DNA of 64,000 nt from Nitrosarchaeum sp. (GCA_003569705.1 BGOU01000007.1:1-64000), one strand, 5' to 3'; positions 37,309 to 47,094 are shown, counted from the stretch's first letter. Notes: generated from the letters alone by a model not told the origin. A program made the numbers and translations.

Positions 37309-37781
37309 AATCCAATTTAATCTCAAAAAGTGAGACTGTGATACTCTTAAAAACAGTCTCAGAAAAGTGGGGAATAGAGTTTCCAAAAATAAAAAATCTC
37401 AGAGTACATCAAATTGCAGACGAAGCGCAAATAATTACAGGTCAGGGAATAAAGATTTTGAAGATTAATGATGAGTATTTGCCATTTTTATCAGAAACGC
37501 AGATGCTTGAAAGATTTCCTCATGTAACGGTAGACATGGGAGCAGTGAAATTCATGTGTAAAGGAGCAAATGTGATGAGACCAGGAATCAAAAGTCATAA
37601 TGAATTTGAAACAGAGAAGATAGTTTGCATCATTGAGGAATCACAGCATAAATTTATTGCAGTTGGAAAATCCCTTGTTTCAAGTTCAGAATTAGAAAGT
37701 ATGGAAAAAGGAGAGGTCATAAAAAACATGCACTACATTTCAGATAAATTTTGGGAAATTGGAAAAACGATTTACGATTAA
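37305..37781 (+). CDS. PUA-domain RNA-binding protein (MCT-1/Tma20-like)
   Basis: The 158-residue protein overlaps hom by four bases with a TTG start. The N-terminal half resembles the pre-PUA domain, and the PUA domain (about 75-150) has PHVTVDMGAVKFMCKGANVM and KFIAVGKSLVSSSELESMEKG. The pre-PUA plus PUA layout matches archaeal relatives of MCTS1/Tma20, which work with ribosome recycling and re-initiation. Confidence 0.88.
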   Translation: MKSNLISKSETVILLKTVSEKWGIEFPKIKNLRVHQIADEAQIITGQGIKILKINDEYLPFLSETQMLERFPHVTVDMGAVKFMCKGANVMRPGIKSHNEFETEKIVCIIEESQHKFIAVGKSLVSSSELESMEKGEVIKNMHYISDKFWEIGKTIYD

Positions 37782-37895
37782 TTTTAGTCCACAAATCATC
37801 CAAATAGAACCATGATTCACACATCAGAAAATAAAGATATACGATAAATTAAATGTGTGAAAGGATTTGAAAATGAGATATTTACTTATAGGTGA

Positions 37896-38489
37896 CTAAA
37901 TTTTTTCTGTAAATTCTTTGGTGCCATCTTTGGTGATAACAAGGATGTCAAGTCCATCACCGCTTGCAGAATCTCTAAGGGCTGCAGAGCGAACAGCCTT
38001 TTTTGCTAAATTTATTGCCTCTTCTTGAGTCATGTTTGGTTTGAATTGTGGATCTAAAACTCCTAATGCCATTTCAGCACCGGTTCCAACTGCAGCATAT
38101 TCATCTGGAAGAACAGAACCTAATGGGTCAAGAGTATACAAGATGGGTTTGTCAACTACACCAGCAACAATGACCTGAGTCAACAATGGAAAGTATCTTC
38201 GTTCATACATCATATTTGACATCATTTTAGCTACAGTATTTGGTGGAACATCCCTTTTGAGTTCCATTTTTCTAATTTTTGCAAGTGCTGCAATTTGTAA
38301 TGTTAAAATTTGCATATCAGCCACAAGACCAGCACATGTTGCTCCCACTTTGGAAGTGATTGAAAAAGTCTTTTTTGTAGATTTGCTTACAAGAAAATTC
38401 CCAAATGCGATCCTTTTTTCACTTACAAGAACTATTCCGTCATTAAAAGTAATTCCTACAGCCGTTGCTCCTGGCATGTACATTGACAT
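37896..38489 (-). CDS. psmB: Proteasome beta subunit
   Basis: Proteolytic subunit of the 20S proteasome. From the ATG at 38489 the protein has a very short propeptide MSMYMPGA before the catalytic Thr (TAVGITFNDGIVL), Lys in VSEKRIAFGN and the GAEMALGVLD, RDSASGDGLDILVI motifs. An upstream in-frame ATG at 38540 is less likely because it lies closer than 25 bases to the TATA palindrome at 38549-38562. Confidence 0.92.
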   Translation of the reverse strand: MSMYMPGATAVGITFNDGIVLVSEKRIAFGNFLVSKSTKKTFSITSKVGATCAGLVADMQILTLQIAALAKIRKMELKRDVPPNTVAKMMSNMMYERRYFPLLTQVIVAGVVDKPILYTLDPLGSVLPDEYAAVGTGAEMALGVLDPQFKPNMTQEEAINLAKKAVRSAALRDSASGDGLDILVITKDGTKEFTEKI

Positions 38490-38548
38490 AATCAAAATGA
38501 TTCCAGAGCATAATAAAGGGCTTTCTCCTTTTAGATACAAGAAATTAG

Positions 38549-38562
38549 ATAAAATATTTTAT
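38549..38562. promoter_or_regulatory. Palindromic TATA element between psmB and doxX-like genes
   Basis: ataaaatattttat is a perfect 14-base palindrome in the 96-base divergent interval. It sits about 31 bases before the TTG of the DoxX gene and about 66 before the favoured psmB ATG, so one TATA element could serve both directions. Confidence 0.5.
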
Positions 38563-38585
38563 ACTCTAAGAAATGGAATCCCATA

Positions 38586-39002
38586 TTGACTGAAGCCATC
38601 ATTCACCATACAAAATTAAATGACATTACAAATTGGGGCATCAGATCTGCAATAGGGGTAATTTTCATAACTACGGGTGCTGGAAAATTTGGACCAGGAT
38701 TTGTCAACATGTTAGAGAGTATTGGATTACCAATAGAAATGCAAATCCCAATTGCACTTGCAGAAGTAATTTCAGGAATATTATTAATCAGCGGAATTTT
38801 AACTAGAATTTCAGCATCACTGATTGCAATTATCATGTTGGGAGCTATATTCTATGTTAAACAAGCATCAAGTCTAATGGGAAATGGAGGATATGCATTA
38901 GACCTTGTAATACTTGCAGGGGCATTAATGATAATCACAGTAGGTCCAGGAAGAGCATCACTTGCACATATTATCAAAAAATTACCCAGGTATCTCCACT
39001 AG
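38586..39002 (+). CDS. DoxX-family membrane protein
   Basis: The 138-residue protein has four membrane helices (starting SAIGVIFITTGAGKFGPGFV and ALAEVISGILLISGIL), with the DoxX pattern of small-residue helices and G.GKF. Family members are linked to quinone or thiosulfate redox and oxidative stress. TTG at 38586 is the start. Its stop overlaps the M20 gene on the opposite strand. Confidence 0.85.
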   Translation: MTEAIIHHTKLNDITNWGIRSAIGVIFITTGAGKFGPGFVNMLESIGLPIEMQIPIALAEVISGILLISGILTRISASLIAIIMLGAIFYVKQASSLMGNGGYALDLVILAGALMIITVGPGRASLAHIIKKLPRYLH

Positions 39003-40357
39003 TCTTTTCCAAATTTTTCCATTATAAGACAAATGCATTTTGTAGTTTTTTTCAATAAATCAATCCTAGCAAATTCATTTGGAGAATGTATACGAGAAAA
39101 CATGTATGTGCTACCAATTGAGATGCAAGGAGCATTCAGAGCGTTTACAAAAGAATGCATTGGGCCAGTGCCGGCATTTGAAACATTAAGAACAGATTTT
39201 CCAAACGATTGATCAGCTGCTTCTTTAACTTTAGAAACAAATGGATCAGATGGATCTGTTCTTGCAGCTGCTTCACCATGAAAAATTTTGATCAATACAT
39301 CCCCATATCCATTTGATTTCAAATGTTTTCTCAATCTCAGAGCTTGTTTTTTCGGATCCATTTTAGGAACTAGTCTAAAATCAATTTTGACGAGTGCTTC
39401 GCCAGGAAGTACTGTTTTTGCACCATTCCCAGTATAACCTGAAACAAATCCGGCAATATTACAAGTTGCACCTCCAACCAGAGCTTTTTTGGCACTCAAT
39501 CCACGCATATTACCTACGAAAGATTTTATTCCAAATTCTTTTTTGAATGATTTTTCATCAAAAGGTTCTTTTGAAATTATTTCCAAATCTTTTTTTGAAA
39601 GCAGTGTTATTTCTTTATACCAATCTTTAATGAGGATTTTGCCATTTGAATCACGTAGTGTTTGTATAGCTTCAATTAAGCGCCATGCTGGATTTTTTAT
39701 TAAAACAGCCAAGCTTGAATGCGCATCGCGAATTGATTCCTTTACAGATAATTCAACATACAATAATCCCTTCATTCCAAGACCAATGATAGGTCTGTTT
39801 TGTGAATCAACGTAACCAAATTCCCAAATCACGCCATCACATGAAAATTTCTTTTGGTATTTTTTTAGATATTGATCAATGTGTGCACTGCCTGTCTCTT
39901 CCTCACCCTCAATTACAAATTTAATATTACATGGAACATCTCCAGTAGTTTTCAGATATGCCTCAACTGCCTTTATCCTAGTGATTAATTCACCCTTATC
40001 ATCAGATGATCCCCTACCAAAAATTTTGTTTCCTTTAATTTTTCCGCTAAATGGAGGATCATCCCATAACTCAAATGGTTCTGCAGGTTGTACATCATAG
40101 TGATTATAAAACATCAAAGTATTGTTTGGGTTTTTCTTTGATTTTATCTCTCCATATACAATAGGTGCTACATTTTTTAGTCGTAAGATTTCGGATTTTA
40201 TTCCAGATTTTTCTAGTATTTTTTTTACCAGTTGTGCACATTCTTCAATTCCTTCATTTTTTGCAGAAATACTTGGTTGTCGAATTAATGTTTGTAATTC
40301 AGAAATCAAATTATCCATATGGATATCAATATACTTCAGAGGATGCATTTTACTCAT
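38999..40357 (-). CDS. M20-family metallopeptidase
   Basis: A zinc peptidase or deacylase with 452 residues. Metal ligands are visible in MFYNHYDVQP (His, Asp), GRGSSDDKGE (Asp) and EGEEETGS (Glu, Glu), and a final IHSPNEF His. The dimerisation domain lies between about 190 and 330. It resembles dipeptidases of the ArgE/DapE/CPG2 group. The start ATG overlaps the nnrD stop by four bases. Confidence 0.93.
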   Translation of the reverse strand: MSKMHPLKYIDIHMDNLISELQTLIRQPSISAKNEGIEECAQLVKKILEKSGIKSEILRLKNVAPIVYGEIKSKKNPNNTLMFYNHYDVQPAEPFELWDDPPFSGKIKGNKIFGRGSSDDKGELITRIKAVEAYLKTTGDVPCNIKFVIEGEEETGSAHIDQYLKKYQKKFSCDGVIWEFGYVDSQNRPIIGLGMKGLLYVELSVKESIRDAHSSLAVLIKNPAWRLIEAIQTLRDSNGKILIKDWYKEITLLSKKDLEIISKEPFDEKSFKKEFGIKSFVGNMRGLSAKKALVGGATCNIAGFVSGYTGNGAKTVLPGEALVKIDFRLVPKMDPKKQALRLRKHLKSNGYGDVLIKIFHGEAAARTDPSDPFVSKVKEAADQSFGKSVLNVSNAGTGPMHSFVNALNAPCISIGSTYMFSRIHSPNEFARIDLLKKTTKCICLIMEKFGKD

Positions 40358-41217
40358 ACAATTCTATCAAATGGCTTCATGGCATTTGGAAGTTCATCTA
40401 AGAGGTCCATAGAGGTCATGTGTAGTCCAAACTTCTTTTGAGTTGCTTTTCCAGCTAATCCATTGATAAAAGTTGCAGCTGCTGCAGATTCTAAAGCATT
40501 ACGATTTTTTGCCAGCATTCCTGCAACCAATCCAGATAAGACATCACCTGTTCCACCCACAGTCATTGCAGGTGTTTTTTTCTCATTAAGGTATGTCGTA
40601 GTACCATCAGAAATAATATCAGTTGCACCTTTAAGTAAAACAGTAATTCCATTATCTTTGGCATTTTTTTCAACTAATGCAATTCGTTCTTTTTTAGAAT
40701 CAGAAGGCGCTGTTCCAAATAAGCGCTTAAACTCTCCAGCATGTGGTGTCACTACAACATTTTTGTCGGGTAAAAGGGGCAACACATCAGGAACAAGAGC
40801 ACTCGCATCTAATGAAAGTCGTACATCTCTATCCAAAAGAGATTTTATCAAAAGTATCAAAGAGCCTTTTTCTTGTACTGCAAGTCCCATACCAATTGTT
40901 GCAGAATCTAGTTTACGTGGCAAAACACCAAGAAGTTTGTTAACAGCACCACGTGTTAATTTTTGATCAACTAGAGGAATCACAATAAGATTAGGAGATA
41001 TTGCACGAGTTGGAGTCACGTTTATTTTTGGAACTGACGTGTACACCAGATCAACACCACACCGTAATGCTGCAATTGAAGACAGAATTGGAGCTCCATG
41101 ATAGATGTAGCTACCTCCAATAACTAAAACAGTGCCATTGTCACCTTTACGAGATTTTGCTTTTCGTGCAGGTATGAATTTTTTAACATCTGCAATTTGG
41201 AGGGTTTTTCTAACCAA
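40354..41217 (-). CDS. nnrD: ADP-dependent NAD(P)H-hydrate dehydratase
   Basis: Repairs hydrated NAD(P)H. The 287-residue ribokinase-like protein has KGDNGTVLVIGGSYIYHGAP, VVVTPHAGEFKRLFG and MTVGGTGDVLSGLVAGML, the nucleotide and substrate motifs of the family. It lacks the NnrE epimerase domain that is often fused. Translationally coupled to the M20 gene. Confidence 0.93.
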   Translation of the reverse strand: MVRKTLQIADVKKFIPARKAKSRKGDNGTVLVIGGSYIYHGAPILSSIAALRCGVDLVYTSVPKINVTPTRAISPNLIVIPLVDQKLTRGAVNKLLGVLPRKLDSATIGMGLAVQEKGSLILLIKSLLDRDVRLSLDASALVPDVLPLLPDKNVVVTPHAGEFKRLFGTAPSDSKKERIALVEKNAKDNGITVLLKGATDIISDGTTTYLNEKKTPAMTVGGTGDVLSGLVAGMLAKNRNALESAAAATFINGLAGKATQKKFGLHMTSMDLLDELPNAMKPFDRIV

Positions 41218-41277
41218 TACAAAATATACTAAAGACTAGAGGAATAAATCTTGTTTTGATCTTAAAGCAATATAAGA

Positions 41278-42138
41278 TTAGGTTGATTTTGTATCAGATT
41301 CAACATCAGATGGAGTCTCAGTTTCATCAGATGAGGTATCAGATTTTTTCCTTGATCCTCTGCCAAAAAATGCCTTTCGTGCATAGCAGAGATATGTTGT
41401 ATGACCTATACCCTGAAAAGAGTGTCTAGTTTTTCCTTCGCGTGCTTCAATTGTTCTAATAATATGCTCAGTTGATTCAATATCGGTAAATTCATTTTCA
41501 ACTAGCGCAATAGTTAGTTTTTCTAGCTGATTCATAGTAGGACAAATTGCAAAAACAGACCCGCTCCCTTTGAGCATTTTACGAACTTGTGGAAGTACAG
41601 TCCAAGGATCACCCAGATCAATTAAAGCTACATCTACATCTTCAAGTGGCATTTTTTTTGCAGTTTTTAAATCCAAATTTTGCTGTGTAATGTATTTGGA
41701 CATTCCAGCTTTTTTGATATTTTTTTCAGCTATTTTCATAAAATTCTCATCAACATCAAAAGTATACACATGTCCTCTTGGCTTTACCACACTTGCAACA
41801 AATGAGGTAAGAGAACCACTACCAGTGCCAATCTCTAGAATTTTTTGGCCACTTCCAATACCAGCTCTTGCAATAATGTAACCAATATCTTTAGGATATA
41901 CTATTTGTGTGCCATGTTGAAGTTTCATCACATAGTCATACATTGTAGGTTCGATGAGATAGACATACTTGTCTTTGTTAGTAACTAACCTAGAACCATA
42001 TTCTTTTCCTATCGCATCTGCATGTTTGATTACACCTATATGAGTATGAAGTGATTCTTTTTTTGATATTTTAATAAGCCATTTTTTTGATTGATTAAAG
42101 TAAAACAGTACGTAAGAATTTTGTTTAATTTTAGCCAT
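41278..42138 (-). CDS. trmI: tRNA (adenine-N1)-methyltransferase TrmI
   Basis: Methylates adenine in the T loop (archaeal m1A57/58). The 286-residue protein has a beta-rich N-terminal domain, SAM motif ILEIGTGSGSLTSFVA, acidic VYTFDVDENF and ALIDLGDPWTVLPQ. A Ser/Thr/Asp-rich tail (SSDETETPSDVESDTKST) is added. Likely a tetramer as in other archaeal enzymes. Confidence 0.93.
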   Translation of the reverse strand: MAKIKQNSYVLFYFNQSKKWLIKISKKESLHTHIGVIKHADAIGKEYGSRLVTNKDKYVYLIEPTMYDYVMKLQHGTQIVYPKDIGYIIARAGIGSGQKILEIGTGSGSLTSFVASVVKPRGHVYTFDVDENFMKIAEKNIKKAGMSKYITQQNLDLKTAKKMPLEDVDVALIDLGDPWTVLPQVRKMLKGSGSVFAICPTMNQLEKLTIALVENEFTDIESTEHIIRTIEAREGKTRHSFQGIGHTTYLCYARKAFFGRGSRKKSDTSSDETETPSDVESDTKST

Positions 42139-42360
42139 GTATTTTTTCTAAAAATTTTAGATAAGAATCTACTGGTTTGTTTAGACCGTTTAGATGATGA
42201 ACTATTATAGAAAAGATCACTGAAGCGGATAATCCTAATAGTTGAACACATGATTATGATAAAAATAATCAAACTAAATTAGAATCTAAATTCTTTTTTT
42301 CCAATAGGGTTAAGTTCATATTAAAAATCGAAAATATTTAGATGTATTTTCATGATACAC

Positions 42361-42370
42361 TTATAATATA
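42361..42370 (+). promoter_or_regulatory. TATA box of the secreted protein at 42390
   Basis: ttataatata is centred about 25 bases before the ATG at 42390, so transcription would begin at or very near the start codon (leaderless). Confidence 0.5.
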
Positions 42371-42389
42371 ATATGATTTTTTCACAATA

Positions 42390-42725
42390 ATGAATAGAAT
42401 CATTACGGTCCTTTTAATTGGAATCCTATTGACTACATCGTTAGTTGCAGTAAAAAGTGCCTATGCAAGTTCATCAGATAATAATCTAAAGGAAAATGTC
42501 GCTAAAGACAAACAAATTAATCAATCACATGGTCTTGATTATATCAAACACAAAGTTACAAGACAAAACGCATATGGTTATGGTCACTCTAAAGTTTGCG
42601 GACTAGAATTATGTGCAAATACAAAGAATGACACACCATCATATTCATTTAAATCAATACATGGTGATGGTAAAATACACTTGAAAGGATACAATCAAAA
42701 TACATCTACTAATTCAACAAAGTAG
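42390..42725 (+). CDS. Small secreted CGxxLC-motif protein, copy 2 (diverged)
   Basis: The 111-residue protein has a signal peptide (MNRIITVLLIGILLTTSLVA, AYA cleavage) and a mature part with NAYGYGHSKVCGLELCANTK. The YGH...KVCGxxLC motif is shared with the small proteins at 23509 and 42935. The rest is polar and low in complexity, with His and Lys. T-rich DNA after the stop may end transcription. Confidence 0.6.
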   Translation: MNRIITVLLIGILLTTSLVAVKSAYASSSDNNLKENVAKDKQINQSHGLDYIKHKVTRQNAYGYGHSKVCGLELCANTKNDTPSYSFKSIHGDGKIHLKGYNQNTSTNSTK

Positions 42726-42934
42726 ACGCTGTTTTTCTTTTTTCACCATATTTCCCTGTTAGCATACATAGCATAATATCAGAATCAAATGAAAAATCAT
42801 AGAGGTTCTAATTTCAGAGACTATAGATTGTTTTAATCATAGTTATCCATCAACATATTCTTGCAGTCCATTGATTTTATTTATTCTAGCCAGAAACACA
42901 ATAATTAAATAAAAATGATTAAAAAAATAATTTT

Positions 42935-43162
42935 CTAGTTTGCTTTTCCTTCATTCATAGGATCATAGTATTCACCAGAACTGCAGAGTTTTGCTCCACA
43001 TACTTTGTGAATATTTTTGTGGCCGTATGATTGTGGGTGAATGGTACTAGGTTTTCCTTTAGCTTTTTGAGCATCTGCTTCACCAATACTTCCAGATATA
43101 GTTGCTAGTGCAAAAATTGCAATAATTGCAACCACCCCAAAGTATTTTGTTATTTGGTTCAT
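42935..43162 (-). CDS. Small secreted CGxxLC-motif protein, copy 3
   Basis: From the ATG at 43162 the signal peptide MNQITKYFGVVAIIAIFALA is nearly identical to that of copy 1. The mature part reads QSYGHKNIHKVCGAKLCSSG then EYYDPMNEGKAN. It lies 209 bases from, and convergent with, copy 2. The gap between copies holds no other gene. Confidence 0.65.
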   Translation of the reverse strand: MNQITKYFGVVAIIAIFALATISGSIGEADAQKAKGKPSTIHPQSYGHKNIHKVCGAKLCSSGEYYDPMNEGKAN

Positions 43163-43447
43163 ACAACATAGACAAATTAAAGATAATAAATACATTAGAG
43201 TCAACTATAGAAGAAATAGAGATTATTCTTAAGAATGGTTAATTTTTGTTTGATTTACTCTAAAATTTGTAATTAGTTCATTATTTTGTTCTCTAATCTT
43301 GTTGATCATCAATATTGTATTTACCATAATTCAAATTATTTTTTAGAAATATGAACAATAGTGTGTGTAAATTGAACAACTTGATTTTAATTATCTAATG
43401 AAAAACACATCCGTATTCAATAAATACAGCAATTTACCAAACACAGT

Positions 43448-43585
43448 ATGTCAAATATGAAATGTGTATCGTGTGGAATTGGTTTCTTTTCCCCAACTGG
43501 GGCAGACAAATGTTCCAGATGTGCAGGAAATGAATCTCATGGAAGTGAAGGTCATGATTCTTGTGGCTGTGGACATAGCCACTAA
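43448..43585 (+). CDS. Cys/His-rich zinc-ribbon microprotein, 45 residues
   Basis: MSNMKCVSCGIGFFSPTGAD continues with CSRCAGNESHGSEGHDSCGC and ends GHSH. CxxC and CxxC form one ribbon, and the His/Cys-rich tail could bind a second metal. The DNA upstream (43205-43447) is AT-rich without a gene. Confidence 0.65.
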   Translation: MSNMKCVSCGIGFFSPTGADKCSRCAGNESHGSEGHDSCGCGHSH

Positions 43586-43673
43586 ATCATTTTTTTAATA
43601 ATTCCCAGATTAAAAAATAATCATTTTTTATCATTCAAAATTAGAAAGGTTTTGAGATAGATACCATAAAAAA

Positions 43674-45560
43674 TTACATTTTATCAGGCGCGACAATACC
43701 AAGTAATTCAAGTGCCTTTTCAAGTGTTAATTTGAATGAATTTACAAGACATAATCTGGAATTTTCCAAGTTCTCATCACCTAGATCAAGCACTTTAACA
43801 TGTTCATAAAATGAATTAAACGCCACCGCCAAATCATGACAATATCTTGCTATAACTTTTGGAGATAGGTTTTTTGCAGCATCCGTAACATGCATATCAA
43901 ATAACCCAATTGTTTTGATTAATTCCAGTTCAGATAGATCATTCAATAAAGAAAAATCAACGTCAATAGATGAAGTTCTTGTAGATTTTTCAATTATTCT
44001 AGAGGCTCTTGCATAAGAATATTGGATGTATGGTGCGGTGTCACCCTCTAAGCTTAGAGATTTTGTCAAATCAAATGTAATTATCTTATCTAGATCCTGC
44101 TTTATCATCTCATAACGCAAAGTTCCAACAGATACGTGATGTGCAATTTTTTCAATTTCATAATTAGTCATTTCAGGATGTCTTTTTGTGGTTTCCTCAA
44201 TGATTTTGTTTTTTAGTAAATCATAAACAGAATCAGCATTAACATAGAGACCTTTTCTTCCAGACATCTGAGCTTGTTTACCGTCAGTGTTCAATCCTAA
44301 AGTTTGTGCAGTATCTGCACTGAGTGTGACGGATTCATAGCCAAGATGAACGTATGCGTTTTCAGTAGATTTGAATTTAGACATGAGTGTTGTGATAATT
44401 TTTTGAAGTCTTGCTTGTCTTGAATCAATTACAGTGATTACTTTTTTGCCAGTAAAGTTCTGTTTCTGTTCAACACTATCCACCAAAGTCGTTTGCCAAA
44501 GAATGTGATTACCAGGTTGTATCTTGTCGTATTTTTGATAGTTGAAAGGGTCTTCTAATAACCCCAATTTCCATGCAGCATATGGGATGTCCTTTGCAAT
44601 GTATGTTGCAGTGCCATTACTCCTAACAATGACTTTGTCCTCCTCTGCATTTTCTCCTCTAATCACCCAACATCCAATATTCTTACCTTCATTTTCAAAC
44701 TCTATGAGGCTCATTTCTTTGAGTTTTTCAAAGATTTTACCCCATAATCCTGAACGAATTATTTGTGATTCAAAATTTAGGCAGTCATAATAGACTCCCA
44801 AATTCCAACAAGTTTCCAGTTGATTTTCCAAAACACGACGTGTGATTTTATCAGCAAAATGAGCAGTTTCAGAAGTACCATCTTCTAGTTCTTTGAGGAT
44901 GTTTTTTCTAATTTCTTCTAAACTAGGATCATTTTCATATTTTTCAGTAGTTTTAACATAGACATCATCGCCACAGTAATGATCAAATTTTTTCCCTTGA
45001 GGAGGTTGCTGAGCAAAACCAAAATGTCTAAAACCGACTATGATGTCTGCCACTTGTAAACCAGAATCATCAACATAGTTGAGTATGTTGACTTTGTAAT
45101 TTGATTTTTTTAAAATTCTAGCAATAATGTCTCCAAGAACAATGTTACGAATATGACCTATGTGAAGAGCTTTGTTGGGATTAACACTTGTGTGTTCTAC
45201 CACAATTGTAGAATTTTTTCCCAAGTCTACAGACCCAAACTCATCTAAATTAGACTCAGATAAAATCAACTGGTTTAATTTTTCCCAATTAGCAAAGAAG
45301 TTAAGATATCCAGATGGGTGTGATTCCACCTTAGATACAAGAGTACTTGGAGATTGTCTATATTTTTCAGACAAAATAGCTGCAACGTCTTTTGGATTTT
45401 TCTTGAGATGTTTGGCAAGTAAAAATGAAACATTGGAACTGACATCACCAAAGCCAGGTTTTGCAGGTTCCACAGAAAATAAAATGCCAGACACAGATAG
45501 ATCATCTAATATTTTATGAATATTATTTTCAATTTCATCTATTAGTGATTTGAATGACAA
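43674..45560 (-). CDS. argS: Arginyl-tRNA synthetase
   Basis: The 628-residue class I synthetase has the HIGH signature in SVNPNKALHIGHIRNIVLGD, the second signature reduced to QMSGRKG, and the DALR anticodon-binding end (YIQYSYARASRI). An N-terminal additional domain is present as in other ArgRS. The next gene starts 2 bases upstream, so pgp and argS form an operon. Confidence 0.95.
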   Translation of the reverse strand: MSFKSLIDEIENNIHKILDDLSVSGILFSVEPAKPGFGDVSSNVSFLLAKHLKKNPKDVAAILSEKYRQSPSTLVSKVESHPSGYLNFFANWEKLNQLILSESNLDEFGSVDLGKNSTIVVEHTSVNPNKALHIGHIRNIVLGDIIARILKKSNYKVNILNYVDDSGLQVADIIVGFRHFGFAQQPPQGKKFDHYCGDDVYVKTTEKYENDPSLEEIRKNILKELEDGTSETAHFADKITRRVLENQLETCWNLGVYYDCLNFESQIIRSGLWGKIFEKLKEMSLIEFENEGKNIGCWVIRGENAEEDKVIVRSNGTATYIAKDIPYAAWKLGLLEDPFNYQKYDKIQPGNHILWQTTLVDSVEQKQNFTGKKVITVIDSRQARLQKIITTLMSKFKSTENAYVHLGYESVTLSADTAQTLGLNTDGKQAQMSGRKGLYVNADSVYDLLKNKIIEETTKRHPEMTNYEIEKIAHHVSVGTLRYEMIKQDLDKIITFDLTKSLSLEGDTAPYIQYSYARASRIIEKSTRTSSIDVDFSLLNDLSELELIKTIGLFDMHVTDAAKNLSPKVIARYCHDLAVAFNSFYEHVKVLDLGDENLENSRLCLVNSFKLTLEKALELLGIVAPDKM

Positions 45561-45562
45561 TA

Positions 45563-46258
45563 CTATACCTCAGATAATGTGGGTGCTAATTTATCTAGTG
45601 CTTCTATAACTCCATCCCCAGATTTGGCAGATACAGTCATTGTAGCCTGAGATTTGACATACTCTGAAGAATTTCCCAAAGCAATACTTGTTTTTGCAAC
45701 TTTGAATAAAGGAATATCAGTTGCACTATCCCCTATTGCTATCACGTCATCGCTTGAAATAGACAACCGTTTCATAATTTCTTGGAATCCAGTACCCTTG
45801 TCAATACCACGTGAATTGATATGAAATGCATATTGACTGTCGGAAAGCAGAACATCTAGATTTTTCTCTAAAACCAATTGTTTTGCCAGATCCAAGTCAA
45901 ATGTTCTCTCCAATACAACTTCGGTCATTCGTGGAAAGACGGGTTTTTCTACAACATTGTCAATCTCTTTTTTCATAATTTGAAATGCTTGCTGACATTG
46001 TTGTATGTCACCAAGTAAAATATGCTCATTTGTGTCTACAGTGATACAACCACCATTCTCACCTACAGCGATTTTTGTAGTTCCACCAAAGACTGACAAC
46101 AAATATGCTTCAACAGATGATCGCCCAGTTACAAAGATTACATTATGGCCGGTATTTTTCATATGTCTTAAGGCAGAAAGTGCATCCAAGTTAATCCTAC
46201 CAGCACCATTTTCAGTTATAGTACCATCGATATCTACGGCAAATGTTTTGGGCTTCAT
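45563..46258 (-). CDS. pgp: Phosphoglycolate phosphatase (archaeal type)
   Basis: HAD-superfamily phosphatase with catalytic DIDGTIT at residues 9-15, VTGRS, a C2-type cap, and IAIGDSATDIPLF near the C-terminus. The 231 residues and motifs fit archaeal PGP, which recycles 2-phosphoglycolate. First gene of the pgp-argS operon. Confidence 0.9.
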   Translation of the reverse strand: MKPKTFAVDIDGTITENGAGRINLDALSALRHMKNTGHNVIFVTGRSSVEAYLLSVFGGTTKIAVGENGGCITVDTNEHILLGDIQQCQQAFQIMKKEIDNVVEKPVFPRMTEVVLERTFDLDLAKQLVLEKNLDVLLSDSQYAFHINSRGIDKGTGFQEIMKRLSISSDDVIAIGDSATDIPLFKVAKTSIALGNSSEYVKSQATMTVSAKSGDGVIEALDKLAPTLSEV

Positions 46259-46419
46259 ACAAGTGATTGTTTGAACCGAATAATATTTGCTACGCGAAAT
46301 TTGCCTAGATTAACAAAACGAGAATGGGTGTTGTAGAGATCAAATAAAAAAGATTGTAAAAAAAGGAGAAAAAGATAATTGAATTTAAATTACTTTAAAC
46401 GAAATTAACTTGAAATCTT

Positions 46420-46548
46420 TTACTTTCTGTGTTTTGGCAGACATGCTTTGCAATATACAGGTCTGTCTGGTTTTGGTTCAAAAGGTACTTTATCTTCCTT
46501 ACCACAATCTGCACATGTGCAAGGATACATTGTTCTTTCTTCGGACAT
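46420..46548 (-). CDS. CxxC-x17-CxxC zinc-finger microprotein
   Basis: MSEERTMYPCTCADCGKEDK then VPFEPKPDRPVYCKACLPKH. The CADCG...VPFEP..DRPVYCKAC pattern is that of the CxxC-x17-CxxC domain found in many small prokaryotic proteins. It has 42 residues. Upstream is a T-rich site. Function unknown. Confidence 0.7.
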   Translation of the reverse strand: MSEERTMYPCTCADCGKEDKVPFEPKPDRPVYCKACLPKHRK

Positions 46549-46665
46549 ATTTTTATGTGGTTTTCACCTCTTAAGTACTATCGGATTATTTTGGAAAAAG
46601 AGAACATACTCCATAAACTATGTTTCAAAGAAATAATTTAACATATTAATAAAACTAGAATATGA

Positions 46666-47094
46666 TCAAGAATAATATTTTTTGATTCCTTCTTCAGTAG
46701 GATACAACTCTACCTTTGAACCAAAAAGTCCTTGTTTTTGTTCAACTCTAATCAACCTCTGATTTTCCAAGTCCTCTAAAACTGAATTTAGAGTTTCATT
46801 GTCAATTCCTAATTTTTTTTGAAGAACATCAAAGTTTTTTGTACCGTGATTAAGTTCACCTAACACCAGCATGTCAGTGGATTTTGGTTTTGATTCTCTT
46901 TGAGGTTGTGCTCTAAATGTATCTCTTGAAGATTCAGATATGGTGTTATTTGAGACCTGAAATTGATTATCAAACGGCTGTTTAGCGATGCCAGAATTTT
47001 TTAGTTTCCATTTTTTTATCAAACGTGGTAGTATTCTAGATAGTGGAATTAAGAGAAATATCAAATAAATCCAAACAAACCCATTTTCAGCCAT
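46666..47094 (-). CDS. Membrane-anchored winged-helix protein
   Basis: The 142-residue protein has one N-terminal membrane segment (about 6-22), a polar linker and a C-terminal winged helix (about 75-140: MLVLGELNHGTKNFDVLQKK, LEDLENQRLIRVEQKQG). It could be a membrane-tethered DNA-binding regulator. Confidence 0.65.
   Translation of the reverse strand: MAENGFVWIYLIFLLIPLSRILPRLIKKWKLKNSGIAKQPFDNQFQVSNNTISESSRDTFRAQPQRESKPKSTDMLVLGELNHGTKNFDVLQKKLGIDNETLNSVLEDLENQRLIRVEQKQGLFGSKVELYPTEEGIKKYYS

Noticed and set aside
40463-40966. 167-residue plus frame inside nnrD
   Set aside because: It is antisense to a strongly supported enzyme gene.
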